DNA of 64,000 bases from Halieaceae bacterium (lineage in GTDB: Bacteria; Pseudomonadota; Gammaproteobacteria; Pseudomonadales; Halieaceae). The DNA is taken from positions 97,915 through 161,914 of the forward strand of contig CABYND010000003.1 of assembly GCA_902520195.1 (NCBI GenBank), in the 5' to 3' direction. The translations under genes and the position numbers were made by a program. Positions 41,952-50,842 of the stretch are shown piece by piece (positions within the stretch are counted from its first letter, which is position 1; the number at the start of each line of letters is the position of its first letter). Under the pieces are notes generated by a model, which saw only the letters and a program-made list of their open reading frames with translations, had not been told where the DNA came from and did no database searches.

Positions 41952-41983
41952 GTTGCAAAAACTTGGCGATGCGTTTTTGCAAC
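41952..41983. repeat. 11-base perfect hairpin between cNMP protein and receptor genes
   Basis: GTTGCAAAAAC (41952-41962) and GTTTTTGCAAC (41973-41983) are exact inverted copies around a 10-base loop. There is no adjacent T-run. It could be the end of the cNMP-protein transcript or a regulatory hairpin. Confidence 0.6.
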
Positions 41984-42057
41984 ACTTGATTGCGAGGAGA
42001 AACCCCACACGCGCGGGCGTTGGTTGTCATCGCACTCTGATGTTACCCAGCAGGGGA

Positions 42058-42870
42058 TCAGGACAGCCTGTTAGGCAGAGAATCGTCAGCCATAGCGCGT
42101 GAAACAAAACCTTTAACAACCCCATAGAGACCTTTGTTAAGTTTTCTTATCAAAGCGTAGGCAGCATCCCCGTCGATCAGCAGTGCGTTAGCAGTAGAGA
42201 TGACCTCATAGTCATGTTGCGCTCTGGCACCGGCGATGGCTTCAGCAACCCCTATCACGCCGCCCTCCCCTATCACTACGGGGAATCCATCTCGCACAAT
42301 CTTTATTTCTCCAGAGGTTACGACGAGCCCATTTCCAGCAGCCGCTTGGTTATGGATTGCATATGAATCACCTAAGTACACAGAGTTAGGCCGAGAAAAT
42401 TCTGAGAACATTTTATAAGCAACACCGGACGGCTTACCTGATTCTGCCTTGAACCGAGCGCCCTCCTCACCAGAGCTTGCCTTAAGCGATCTAAAGTTGA
42501 CTTGCAGTAATTGGAGCGTCAGTGAGGAAAAAACTGTCTTTAAAAATGGGGCGGCGTTGGTAATCTGTTTCTCGAGCCAGCTCGCGGGGATTTCGAGGCA
42601 CACTGACTCTGCGGTGGCTCTAGCGGAGGCCAGTCTGTGTTTTGTGCCAATGACAGATTGCTCTCCGAAGCTAGCCCCTTTGCGGAGATGAGCTACGGCA
42701 TGCTGAGCGTTATCAATGGAAATCTCTATCTCACCGTCTTGCACGATATACATCGCGCTCGCCTTGTCGCCCTCATTAAAAAGGACCGTACCCTCGGGGA
42801 TTACTAACTCGGAAAGCTTGGGATTTGCCCTAGAAACTCGTCGAACAATATCACCCATATTTCTCTCCAA
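42058..42870 (-). CDS. Cyclic-nucleotide-binding domain protein
   Basis: A 270-residue protein. The first ~120 residues are a cNMP-binding beta-roll: PEGTVLFNEGDKASAMYIVQDGEIEI, then the phosphate cassette FGEQSVIGTKHRLASARAT with Glu and Arg in place. A second, weaker beta-roll may lie at 180-260 (SVYLGDSYAIHNQAAAGNGLVVTSGEIKIVRDG). There is no DNA-binding helix-turn-helix, so it is not a CRP transcription factor; it probably gates another protein or acts alone. It is the only visible cAMP receptor near the two cyclases. Confidence 0.8.
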   Translation of the reverse strand: MERNMGDIVRRVSRANPKLSELVIPEGTVLFNEGDKASAMYIVQDGEIEISIDNAQHAVAHLRKGASFGEQSVIGTKHRLASARATAESVCLEIPASWLEKQITNAAPFLKTVFSSLTLQLLQVNFRSLKASSGEEGARFKAESGKPSGVAYKMFSEFSRPNSVYLGDSYAIHNQAAAGNGLVVTSGEIKIVRDGFPVVIGEGGVIGVAEAIAGARAQHDYEVISTANALLIDGDAAYALIRKLNKGLYGVVKGFVSRAMADDSLPNRLS

Positions 42871-42928
42871 TGCAGAACTTAAAAAGGCAAAGTCTATGAG
42901 CTGATAAACTTGAGACCATTGACCAACT

Positions 42929-43531
42929 TCACTGCACTATTTGTGTCATCAGAAAGTCCAAGTTCCGCTGTTTTTTTTCAGAGAAAAGCACTTGACCCGC
43001 CGGGCTCAACCAGCCGTGGCGCGCCATCAAGGTGTGTGTGAGGGGCAACATCTCCTCAATGGGTATCTGCATTTCCTCAGAGAGCAAAGTCGTTTGATGC
43101 CAAAAATCATCTCTGCCCAGGTTTGCTAAATCAGCGTCTAACAGCCACGGCGACAAGTGAGTGCGAGCAGTTTGAGCAGGCCCTTCAGCGTTCAACTGCG
43201 TATCCATAATCATTTGCCAGACCATCTCTTGCTCTTCGACAGAAAACTCGCTCGACGCCAACATGGCCTCTCTCGCCATCTCCGCGCCTATAGGTTCGTT
43301 CTTAGGTCGTTGCAGAAGAAAACCCGCATCGTGAAATGCTGCCGCAATCATCAACAATAACCGCTCATGTTCATTCAGATCATCCATTTTCGCCAAGGCA
43401 AGCGCTTGTTGCATTACGTCTAGCGTATGCGCATAGCAATGGTAGGTCAGCGACTTATCCAGCTCTGAGTTCATCTTCGAGAGCATATTGGAGATAAGGG
43501 GCTCTTCGATATATTGTTGAAGGGATTCCAT
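42929..43531 (-). CDS. HD-domain phosphohydrolase-like protein
   Basis: About 200 residues with the HD metal motif: His in YHCYAHTLDV, His-Asp in AAAFHDAGFLL, and a later Asp in LLDADLANLG. No nucleotide-binding partner domain is attached. HD proteins hydrolyse phosphate esters, including cyclic nucleotides. Its position 58 bases upstream of the cNMP-binding gene makes a cAMP phosphodiesterase role possible, but the sequence does not prove it. ATG 43531 or GTG 43543 could be the start. Confidence 0.75.
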   Translation of the reverse strand: MESLQQYIEEPLISNMLSKMNSELDKSLTYHCYAHTLDVMQQALALAKMDDLNEHERLLLMIAAAFHDAGFLLQRPKNEPIGAEMAREAMLASSEFSVEEQEMVWQMIMDTQLNAEGPAQTARTHLSPWLLDADLANLGRDDFWHQTTLLSEEMQIPIEEMLPLTHTLMARHGWLSPAGQVLFSEKKQRNLDFLMTQIVQ

Positions 43532-43543
43532 GCTCGTAGCCAC

Positions 43544-43863
43544 AGCGTCTTCGAGCCCTAGGCTATCTATTTTCGAAACCCTTTACCAATTTTGCTTTTG
43601 TTGAAAATAGCATTTCGCAAAACATGGCCAATACGCTTTCTAGGCTCCTCATAGGATGGAAAAAATCTCTGACTTCTCAACAGTGCGTTAAATACGGTGG
43701 TTTCAGCCACTTGCAAAAGCTACCAGAGCAGGATGTGTCGAAGCGGGGATGTTCCTTTTTGGAATCATAGATAGATACTTTTTGAAGGTCCACGCGTGCC
43801 TTGGTGCGGCCAATCGGCCTTATAAGCGTAGATGCTCGCGACCCAACTCTTTTGCTTCGCCGT
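43544..43863. other. Intergenic, no gene seen
   Basis: About 320 bases between the HD gene and the dienoyl-CoA isomerase-like gene, both leftward. The base composition changes here from AT-rich to GC-richer. I see no RNA gene, IS end or clear repeat; short open frames look non-coding. Confidence 0.45.
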
Positions 43864-44709
43864 TTACTCACCTGCGGTTTTCTTAACCGCGAGCAAGTCC
43901 TCGTATTCAGGTTCGTCCCCGCTAGCTTGAGCCATGAAAGTTTGGCGGATTGCGTCACCATCTAACATCGATGCGTTCCATGTCGCGATGTAATCAAGGC
44001 CGTCTGCTGTGCTGTGATCACGGGCATAGTTGACCATGCGCTTCGCACCGGTAACAGCAAGCGGGGAGTTCGCAGCAATCTGTTTGGCGATTCCCATGAC
44101 CGCTTCAAGCATTTCCTCTGTCGAGTCATAGACCTCGTTCACCAGGCCAATCGCTTGGGCTTTTTCCGCACCGATACGCTCAGCCGTATAGGACATTTGC
44201 CGTGCCCAACCCTCAGAAATCAGCTTGACCAAGCGCGGATATGTGCCGACATCTGCGGTCATTCCAATGGCGGTCTCGTGGATTGAGAAGAAGGCATCCT
44301 TGGTGGCATAACGGCAATCACACGCCGTGATGAAATCCATGGCGCCACCGACTGCAGCCCCCTGAATAGCGACTAAAACGGGCATGCGTGCTTCTTCCAG
44401 ACAAGTGAAGGCACTCTGGAGCGCCATACAGTGATGGCGGAACGCCTCTGCCCCGATGCTGGGGTTAGTGCCCGCCGGGCTGTCTAATCCGCCGTCGGTG
44501 AATACCGATAAGTCCATTCCCGAGGAGAAGTGCTTGCCCTCTGCAGAGATGACCAGCACTCGCGCAGAGGCCTCCCTTGACAGGGTGTTGACTGCGGCTG
44601 GGAGCTCGGTCCAGAAAGACGGAATCATCGAATTCGCTTTCTCGGGACGATTCAACCGGATGTGGGCGATGCCGTTGGCAACCTCGAGTTCGAAACATTC
44701 GTAGCTCAT
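43864..44709 (-). CDS. Delta3,5-delta2,4-dienoyl-CoA isomerase-like crotonase
   Basis: A 281-residue crotonase. The three acidic residues of the ECH1-type dienoyl-CoA isomerase seem present: Asp in ITACDCRYA, Glu in FFSIHETAIG and Asp in GMTADVGTYPRL. The oxyanion segment is HFSSGMDLSVF. This enzyme moves conjugated double bonds during breakdown of unsaturated fatty acids with odd-position double bonds. It is a stand-alone leftward gene. Confidence 0.85.
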   Translation of the reverse strand: MSYECFELEVANGIAHIRLNRPEKANSMIPSFWTELPAAVNTLSREASARVLVISAEGKHFSSGMDLSVFTDGGLDSPAGTNPSIGAEAFRHHCMALQSAFTCLEEARMPVLVAIQGAAVGGAMDFITACDCRYATKDAFFSIHETAIGMTADVGTYPRLVKLISEGWARQMSYTAERIGAEKAQAIGLVNEVYDSTEEMLEAVMGIAKQIAANSPLAVTGAKRMVNYARDHSTADGLDYIATWNASMLDGDAIRQTFMAQASGDEPEYEDLLAVKKTAGE

Positions 44710-44862
44710 TGTTTGTTGCTCCCTGTGATCTTTATATGATTCCCAGTCTCCTCAAAATAGAGCAGCGCTTTCCTTATTGACAGACCTTGGCAAGTAGGCC
44801 TTACCAGGGATGTTTTAACGATAAATTTGCAGCCAGGCCTCTTTGCACCCGGTGAATCAAGA

Positions 44863-46173
44863 CTAAAGTGACCGACCCCCCGTCTCCTCCAACTGGGACA
44901 GTGACCACAGGGTAAGACCCGCTGCCACCAGAATGTAGACCGACACGTAAAAGATGCCCAACTCATTCCACAGTAGCACCGCAATGGTGGGCGCCAGGGC
45001 GCCACCCAAAATCGCGCCGATCTGATAGCCCAGTGAAGCGCCTGAGTAACGTACCTCAGTCGAAAACAGCTCGGTGAAGTAAGCGGCTTGCGGGCCGTAC
45101 TGCATACCCAGAAAGATCATGCCGATGGTCACGGCCAGCGTGATCATCAAGGGACTGCCGGAATCGATCAACGGGAACAGCGCGAAGCCCCAGACGCCGG
45201 TCAAAATGGCACCCCAACGGTAAATCTGCTTCCGCCCTACCCGATCCGACATGCCTGAGAAATAAAATAGCGCGGGGATCATCGCAGCGGCGGCGATCAA
45301 TACCGACGTCAGCATTTCGTCCCGGGTCAGCTCCACTGACGGCGAGTTCAGTCCATACGCAATCACGAACGCGATGAGGATATAGAACGTTACTTGAACG
45401 GACAGAAACGCACCGGCTGCAAGCATAATGCGTCGCGGATAGCGGCGGATAGCCTCGAGCACGGGGGATTTCTGCACGGTCGCCTGCTCGCCCGCTTCCG
45501 CCTGCGACGCTTTCAGTGCTTTGAACGCCTCGGTGTCCTCCATGCGCAGCTGCACGTAAAGCGAAATACCGATCAACACGATGCTGGCAATAAAAGGCAG
45601 TCGCCAGCCCCACTCCAAAAAAGCCTCGTCACTCATCGAGGTGCTCACAGCCAAAAACGCGAGATTCGCCAGAATCACTCCCACCGCAGCACCCGCCTGC
45701 GCATAGGCGCCGTACCAACCGCGCTTGTCAGACGGCGCACTCTCGGTCACCAACAACATGGCGCCACCCCACTGCCCGCCTACGGCGAGGCCCTGAATAA
45801 AGCGCAAAACAACGAGCATCAGCGGCGCGGCGATCCCAATCGACTGATAGGTGGGTAAAAGCCCAATAAGCGTGGTGGCTACACCCATCATCATGAGCGC
45901 GATGACCAACGTGCGCTTGCGGCCCACCTGATCCCCAAAATGACCGAACACCACCCCGCCAAGAGGCCGGGCAATGAACCCCACAGCGAACGTGCTGAAG
46001 GAGATAATCAGCAGCACCATGGGCGGTAAATCCTGAGGGAAAAACGCCTTGGGGAAGATCACGGCGGCCGCCGTGCCGTAAAGGAAGAAGTCGTACCACT
46101 CGATGCTGGTCCCGGCGAGTGAGGTCAACGCCACACGACGCATGTTTTGCTGCTTGGTTGGCTCTGCGGACAT
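44863..46173 (-). CDS. MFS transporter, metabolite:H+ symporter (MHS) family
   Basis: A 436-residue, 12-helix permease. The N-terminal SLAGTSIEWYDFFLYGTAAA and the TM2-TM3 loop FGHFGDQVGRKRTLV identify the MHS (ProP/ShiA-like) group, which imports organic acids and zwitterions with protons. RFIQGLAVGGQWGGA in TM4 is also typical. The substrate is not evident. It is divergent from the AGCS symporter gene, with about 150 bases between them. Confidence 0.9.
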   Translation of the reverse strand: MSAEPTKQQNMRRVALTSLAGTSIEWYDFFLYGTAAAVIFPKAFFPQDLPPMVLLIISFSTFAVGFIARPLGGVVFGHFGDQVGRKRTLVIALMMMGVATTLIGLLPTYQSIGIAAPLMLVVLRFIQGLAVGGQWGGAMLLVTESAPSDKRGWYGAYAQAGAAVGVILANLAFLAVSTSMSDEAFLEWGWRLPFIASIVLIGISLYVQLRMEDTEAFKALKASQAEAGEQATVQKSPVLEAIRRYPRRIMLAAGAFLSVQVTFYILIAFVIAYGLNSPSVELTRDEMLTSVLIAAAAMIPALFYFSGMSDRVGRKQIYRWGAILTGVWGFALFPLIDSGSPLMITLAVTIGMIFLGMQYGPQAAYFTELFSTEVRYSGASLGYQIGAILGGALAPTIAVLLWNELGIFYVSVYILVAAGLTLWSLSQLEETGGRSL

Positions 46174-46321
46174 CCTGATTGCTCGTTATCGTTATACATC
46201 GGCAAAACTAACATGACTGACAGCCGGTCGCTCGCGAAGCTGTCGCTACACGCGGAGCTGTGGTGCAATGCGAGCCGCTAAATGTCATCTGATAGGAACC
46301 AGAGAGTCCCAAAGTCCCGCC

Positions 46322-47674
46322 ATGAATCGTCTCGAAACCTTTGCGCAGCATTTCGCGAATGCCGTGTGGGGCACGCCGCTTGTGATTTTACTTCTTGGCG
46401 GCGGGCTATTCTTTTTGATCCTCTCGCGCGCACTGCCCTATCGGCGGTTCGGGCATGGCATCGCGGTGTTACTGGGGCGCTACGACACCCCTGATGCCGC
46501 GGGCGAGATCTCGCACAAACAGGCCTTGGCCGCGGCACTCTCCAATACCATGGGGCTGGGCAATATCGCGGGCGTGGCGCTCGCCATTGTCGCCGGTGGC
46601 CCGGGGGCGGTTTTCTGGATGTGGGTCTCGGCGATTGTCGGCATCGCGACGAAGTTTTTTACCTGCTCACTGGGCGTCATGTACCGGGGTAAAGACTCGC
46701 TGGGCAATCTGCAGGGCGGCCCGATGTATGTGATTCGAGAGGCATTGCCCAAACCCTTTTACCCACTGGCGGTGTTGTTCGCGTTAGCCGGTCTGATCGG
46801 CACGCTACCCATTTTCCAAGCCAATCAGCTGACTGCGCTCATTCAGGGTGCAGCGTTCGATGGCAATGCGCCGGCGTGGGCCCCTCTGCTGATTGGCGTG
46901 TCGCTCGCCGGCGTTGTTGGCAGCGTGATCTTTGGCGGCTTGCCGCGGGTGGCCAACGTGGCGATCGCGCTACTGCCCACCATCGTGATCGTGTATTTGC
47001 TAATGACTGCTTGGGTCGTCATAAATCACTTGAGCGCCGTGCCCGTCATTTTGATGAGCATTGTCAGCGAGGCTCTATCACCAACGGCTGTGGGCGGCGG
47101 ATTTCTCGGGGTCATGCTGATCGGCATTAGCCGTGGGGCTTTCTCTAACGAGGCGGGAGTGGGCACTGAAGTCATGGCCCATGGCGCCGCGAAAACCAAC
47201 GAGCCGATCCGCGAGGGTATGCTCGCCACGTTGGGGCCCGTCTTTGACACCTTATTCGTTTGCACCTGCACCGCCATCGTCATCCTACTGTCCGGTAACT
47301 GGCAGCAACCCGGCGAACTCTCCGGGATCACGCTCACAGCAAACGCCTTCCAAGGTGAAATGGGAGGGTTGGGACTCGCGCTGCTCGCATTTGTCGCGCT
47401 GATATTGAGCACCACCACCATGTTTACCGGCTGGTACTACGGTGCCAAATGCTTTGGTTTTTTAGTCGGCGCGCAGTGGCAACCCTACTATCGCTGGTTT
47501 TTTGTTCTGGCGGTGATCTTCGGCGCAATCGTCAGCATCGATGTGGTGTTCAACCTGATCTCGGCGAGCTACGGACTGATGGCGATCCCCACGATGATCA
47601 GCTCTATCGTGCTGGCCCCGAAAGTGGCCGCAGCGAGCCAAGATTATTTCGCGGCGGTATCCACGAGGACCTGA
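46322..47674 (+). CDS. Sodium:alanine/glycine symporter (AGCS) family
   Basis: A 450-residue permease with about 11 hydrophobic segments. The family signature region reads ALSNTMGLGNIAGVALAI near residue 80 and FWMWVSAIVGIATKFFTCSLG, followed later by GAFSNEAGVGTEVMAHGAA. It takes up alanine, glycine or similar small amino acids with Na+. I chose ATG 46322 (MNRLETFAQHFANAVWG), which fits the usual family N-terminus; an ATG at 46268 is in frame. Its last 31 bases overlap the PQQ-dehydrogenase gene on the other strand. Confidence 0.9.
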   Translation: MNRLETFAQHFANAVWGTPLVILLLGGGLFFLILSRALPYRRFGHGIAVLLGRYDTPDAAGEISHKQALAAALSNTMGLGNIAGVALAIVAGGPGAVFWMWVSAIVGIATKFFTCSLGVMYRGKDSLGNLQGGPMYVIREALPKPFYPLAVLFALAGLIGTLPIFQANQLTALIQGAAFDGNAPAWAPLLIGVSLAGVVGSVIFGGLPRVANVAIALLPTIVIVYLLMTAWVVINHLSAVPVILMSIVSEALSPTAVGGGFLGVMLIGISRGAFSNEAGVGTEVMAHGAAKTNEPIREGMLATLGPVFDTLFVCTCTAIVILLSGNWQQPGELSGITLTANAFQGEMGGLGLALLAFVALILSTTTMFTGWYYGAKCFGFLVGAQWQPYYRWFFVLAVIFGAIVSIDVVFNLISASYGLMAIPTMISSIVLAPKVAAASQDYFAAVSTRT

Positions 47675-49635
47675 GCACCGAACTCAGCCGCGACCTGCGC
47701 GTCGCTGGCTGGCAACTTGAGGACCAGTAACGCATTGCCGGGCATCTTGCCGGCAAAGGCGTAGCCTGAATTCACTATCAAGCGATCACCGACAATAAGC
47801 GGCGCCTGGCCGCCTCCGATCGAACCGCCCTGAGCTAAGCGACCGTCGACTGCAGTGAAAGACCGCGTGGTGTCGAACTCCCACAACACCTCTCCGTTGT
47901 CGATATCAAACGCCCTCAACCAACCCTCATTTGAACCTGCCAGCACGTAATCGCTTGTTACCGAAATCGCCGCCGAATATCCGGGGTAACAGCCGGGCCT
48001 GCCAAGACACACGTCGTCGCTCGCGGGCGCCTGCCAAACATACTCGCCGTTATCCACATTCAGCGCATAGACCCCGGGGCGCGCGGGCTCATCGTAATCA
48101 CGACCATCCGGCGCATCACTGATCGGTACGAAGACCTTGCCATCGTGGGCCGCGATACCAAAATTCACGCCAGCCACCACACCACCCCGGCCGACCTTGG
48201 TCTTCCAAACCGATTCTCCGGTCTCGGCGAGCATCGCGGTGACAACTCCGCCTTTGTCTCCTGCGAGAATAATTCGCCGGCCCTGCGAATCTTCAGTGAT
48301 CACCGGCCCGGCGCCGTAATCATAGTCAGGGCCGTTATCCTCGGGGCAATTCAAGGGATCAACGTTCTCGCAGGATCCATTCCAGACATCGCCAAAGCGT
48401 GCCTGACGGACCCAGACCGTCCTGCCCGAGGCTTTATCCAACGCAATAATGGCGTCGCTGGTCTCGGACCCCTCTCCCGAATAGTCATCGCCGGTGGCGA
48501 TGTAGAGGTGCTTCGCATCCATTGCCATGCCGGCCCAGATGGGCACACCACTGGGGCCGTACTGAGGCGTGCCCGCGGCGTTGACGCCATGTTGTTCCGC
48601 TGGGGGAATTAAATGCCTACGCCACAGTTCTTCGCCCGACCCGGCATCGAGCGCCACGATCGATCCCCTGAACGAACAACAGGGGTAGCCAGCGGCGATC
48701 GCCGCGCCCTCCTCTAGCGAAGAGACCGGCACATAGAGCATGCCGTCAGATAACTCCGCGGCGGCCGTCAGTGTGGCAGCACCGTGATCCTCAATTCGCA
48801 CCTTCCATCGCAACTCACCGGTGAGTGCCGACACCGCGTATTGATTGCCCGTCAGATCGCCAAAAAATAGCAGTGGATCAACGGATTCGTCAGCGGTGTC
48901 CCAGGGCTCGAGCGTCAGTCCATTGCGCACCTCACTAGATGCCTGAAATTGCCAGCGGGTGCAGCCGGTCTCTATGTCGAATGCGTAAACCAGCCCGCTC
49001 TGACTGCCCACGAACAGGGCGTCCGCACCGAAAGCGGGTTGTGAGCGTGCCCGGGTCGCGTCCGGATAAGCAAAGGCCCAGTCCACTGTGAGTGAAGCTA
49101 TATTTTTCTTGGTGACGCGCACCACCGAGGGAGACATGAAATGGCTCGCTCCAGCCTCCAATCCCCAATGCTGAAACACCGGCGTCTTGGACAAATCAAA
49201 CTCAGTGGCGGCGCCCTCACAGGCAATGCCCGCATCGGCGGTGTTGGTCTCGGTGATTTTACGCTCGGCGATATACTCAGCCACCGCGGTTTTCTGCTCC
49301 AGCGACAAGTCAGCCGCCACCTCCCGCATTGGGCCGTCAATCATGGCCGAGAGTAAGGTACTGGGCGAGACGTTTTCCAGCACGTAACGCTGCGGCGCTC
49401 GCGCCATATTGCCGTCGTGGCAGGCCGCGCAGTGTCGGGCATACAGTGCGCCACCCACCGCCTTGGTTTCGGGGTCCAGCGGCACGGTGACCTCTTGATA
49501 GGCGGCAGAATTGGGCGCTTCCGAGTTGGCATGCGCTAACATCGCCGAACTCATGGTCAACAGCATCGCAAGCCCGATGATCGTCCTAAAGCTAGCTGAC
49601 AACACTGGCGCTCTCTGTTTGCCTTCAAAACTCAT
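47644..49635 (-). CDS. Periplasmic PQQ-dependent dehydrogenase with N-terminal cytochrome c (PVA-dehydrogenase-like)
   Basis: About 663 residues. A signal peptide (FRTIIGLAMLLTMSSAMLAHA) is followed by a cytochrome c domain with heme site CAACH near residue 70, then an eight-bladed PQQ propeller (GLVYAFDIETGCTRWQF, GSIVALDAGSGEELWRR, GVYALNVDNGEYVWQ). A vicinal Cys-Cys (GYPCCSFRG), typical of PQQ alcohol dehydrogenases, is present. The order heme domain then propeller is that of polyvinyl-alcohol dehydrogenases. Oxidation of a secondary alcohol in the periplasm is likely. It follows the SnoaL fusion by 28 bases. Confidence 0.87.
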   Translation of the reverse strand: MSFEGKQRAPVLSASFRTIIGLAMLLTMSSAMLAHANSEAPNSAAYQEVTVPLDPETKAVGGALYARHCAACHDGNMARAPQRYVLENVSPSTLLSAMIDGPMREVAADLSLEQKTAVAEYIAERKITETNTADAGIACEGAATEFDLSKTPVFQHWGLEAGASHFMSPSVVRVTKKNIASLTVDWAFAYPDATRARSQPAFGADALFVGSQSGLVYAFDIETGCTRWQFQASSEVRNGLTLEPWDTADESVDPLLFFGDLTGNQYAVSALTGELRWKVRIEDHGAATLTAAAELSDGMLYVPVSSLEEGAAIAAGYPCCSFRGSIVALDAGSGEELWRRHLIPPAEQHGVNAAGTPQYGPSGVPIWAGMAMDAKHLYIATGDDYSGEGSETSDAIIALDKASGRTVWVRQARFGDVWNGSCENVDPLNCPEDNGPDYDYGAGPVITEDSQGRRIILAGDKGGVVTAMLAETGESVWKTKVGRGGVVAGVNFGIAAHDGKVFVPISDAPDGRDYDEPARPGVYALNVDNGEYVWQAPASDDVCLGRPGCYPGYSAAISVTSDYVLAGSNEGWLRAFDIDNGEVLWEFDTTRSFTAVDGRLAQGGSIGGGQAPLIVGDRLIVNSGYAFAGKMPGNALLVLKLPASDAQVAAEFGAQVLVDTAAK

Positions 49636-49663
49636 CGCATTCACCACCGTGTGGACTTGAGGA

Positions 49664-50782
49664 TCAGCCAGCTGCCTGCCAGATCGCGAAAACCGGATCG
49701 CCTTTGCCCCGCTCGCCCTTCACCATGCCCTCGAACATGCCCAGCCCCATCAGATCTTTTGAATCGGCAGAGGTTGTCCAGTCCATCACAAAGGTCCGAT
49801 GGCTGATCTTCCACTCACCGCTGCGGCGCTCGTAGCGATCGATATAGCGTCCACCGGTCATCACGTCCTGAGGTGAGTCACCTTTTGTGCCCTGAAAGGC
49901 CACCACGTAGCTCTCTCCCACCGCATTATCGCCGTCGATGTCGATCCAGTGGTTGGTCACCGTGTGGGCAACCCGGATCGAAGTCTCATCGAGCAGCCCG
50001 CCGATCGCGGTAGCGAACTCCACAGCAGGACCGTTGAAGGCACCAGACACAATCGCGGCATCGTCATGAAACGCAGAACGAATAATCTCAGGGTCGCCCC
50101 GGTCCACGCCTCGCGCGTAACGACACCCGAGTTCTGATATCGCCTGCTGTGCGACGACTTCCTCAAGCGCTTGAGTTTCGTCCATCGGAACGCTCTCCTT
50201 CATCGATTTATTTGAGCTTGCGTGTGCTGCCATCAGCGCACTGCCCGCATCCCACGGAAAGTGCGCCCCCTGAGGGCCGAAAGTCTGGGGCGCAAACGCC
50301 GGTCGAGTCGCTGCAGGCTGGGGCGAAGGAAACTGAGTGATCCAGTCCAAAACATACTGGCGATGCTGCATGCGCCAATCACCTAGTTTATAGCTGTGTC
50401 GGTCGAGGTATCGCCCCCCTACCAGATGTGGCTGAGGATCACCGTCAGTCGGCAGGGTCACCCAGGCCATCACATAGCTTTCGCTGATGGCGCTGTGGTT
50501 CTCAACCGCAATCCACATATTGCTCGTGCGGTGCGAGGACATGGGCGCACCGTCGTGCATCGCCGCAATCGCTGCTGAAAACTCCGCCGCCGAGCCTTGC
50601 AGTGACCCATAATCAACGGTGCCATCATCGTGATAGGCCTCGCACAGGAGCGTCTCATCCGCCCGATCAATCCCCCGCGCGTGTTGCGCGAGACGATTCT
50701 GTATCACGCTACGAGACCATGCCTCCCATGCACCCGAATAGGGGCCCCAATCGGCAGCGTCACCAGCTTGATTTGTCGTCAT
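49664..50782 (-). CDS. Tandem SnoaL-like (NTF2-fold) fusion protein
   Basis: About 372 residues, made of two copies of an NTF2/SnoaL-like domain joined by a Pro-rich linker. The copies align by eye: ARGIDRADETLLCEAYHDDGTVDYG with ARGVDRGDPEIIRSAFHDDAAIVSG, and GGRYLDRHSYKLGDWRMQHRQYVLDW with GGRYIDRYERRSGEWKISHRTFVMDW. Such domains occur as small subunits of ring-hydroxylating dioxygenases and as isomerases. It lies directly after a Rieske gene. ATG 50782 chosen; TTG 50809 is in frame. Confidence 0.82.
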   Translation of the reverse strand: MTTNQAGDAADWGPYSGAWEAWSRSVIQNRLAQHARGIDRADETLLCEAYHDDGTVDYGSLQGSAAEFSAAIAAMHDGAPMSSHRTSNMWIAVENHSAISESYVMAWVTLPTDGDPQPHLVGGRYLDRHSYKLGDWRMQHRQYVLDWITQFPSPQPAATRPAFAPQTFGPQGAHFPWDAGSALMAAHASSNKSMKESVPMDETQALEEVVAQQAISELGCRYARGVDRGDPEIIRSAFHDDAAIVSGAFNGPAVEFATAIGGLLDETSIRVAHTVTNHWIDIDGDNAVGESYVVAFQGTKGDSPQDVMTGGRYIDRYERRSGEWKISHRTFVMDWTTSADSKDLMGLGMFEGMVKGERGKGDPVFAIWQAAG

Positions 50783-50842
50783 CGACCGCGACTCAACGGG
50801 AAACAGCAACAGTGATGGAGGACGGAGACCGCTGCGACATGG

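Noticed and set aside
42058..42870. CRP/FNR transcription factor
   Set aside because: The cNMP-binding domain is there, but no helix-turn-helix could be found in the C-terminal part.
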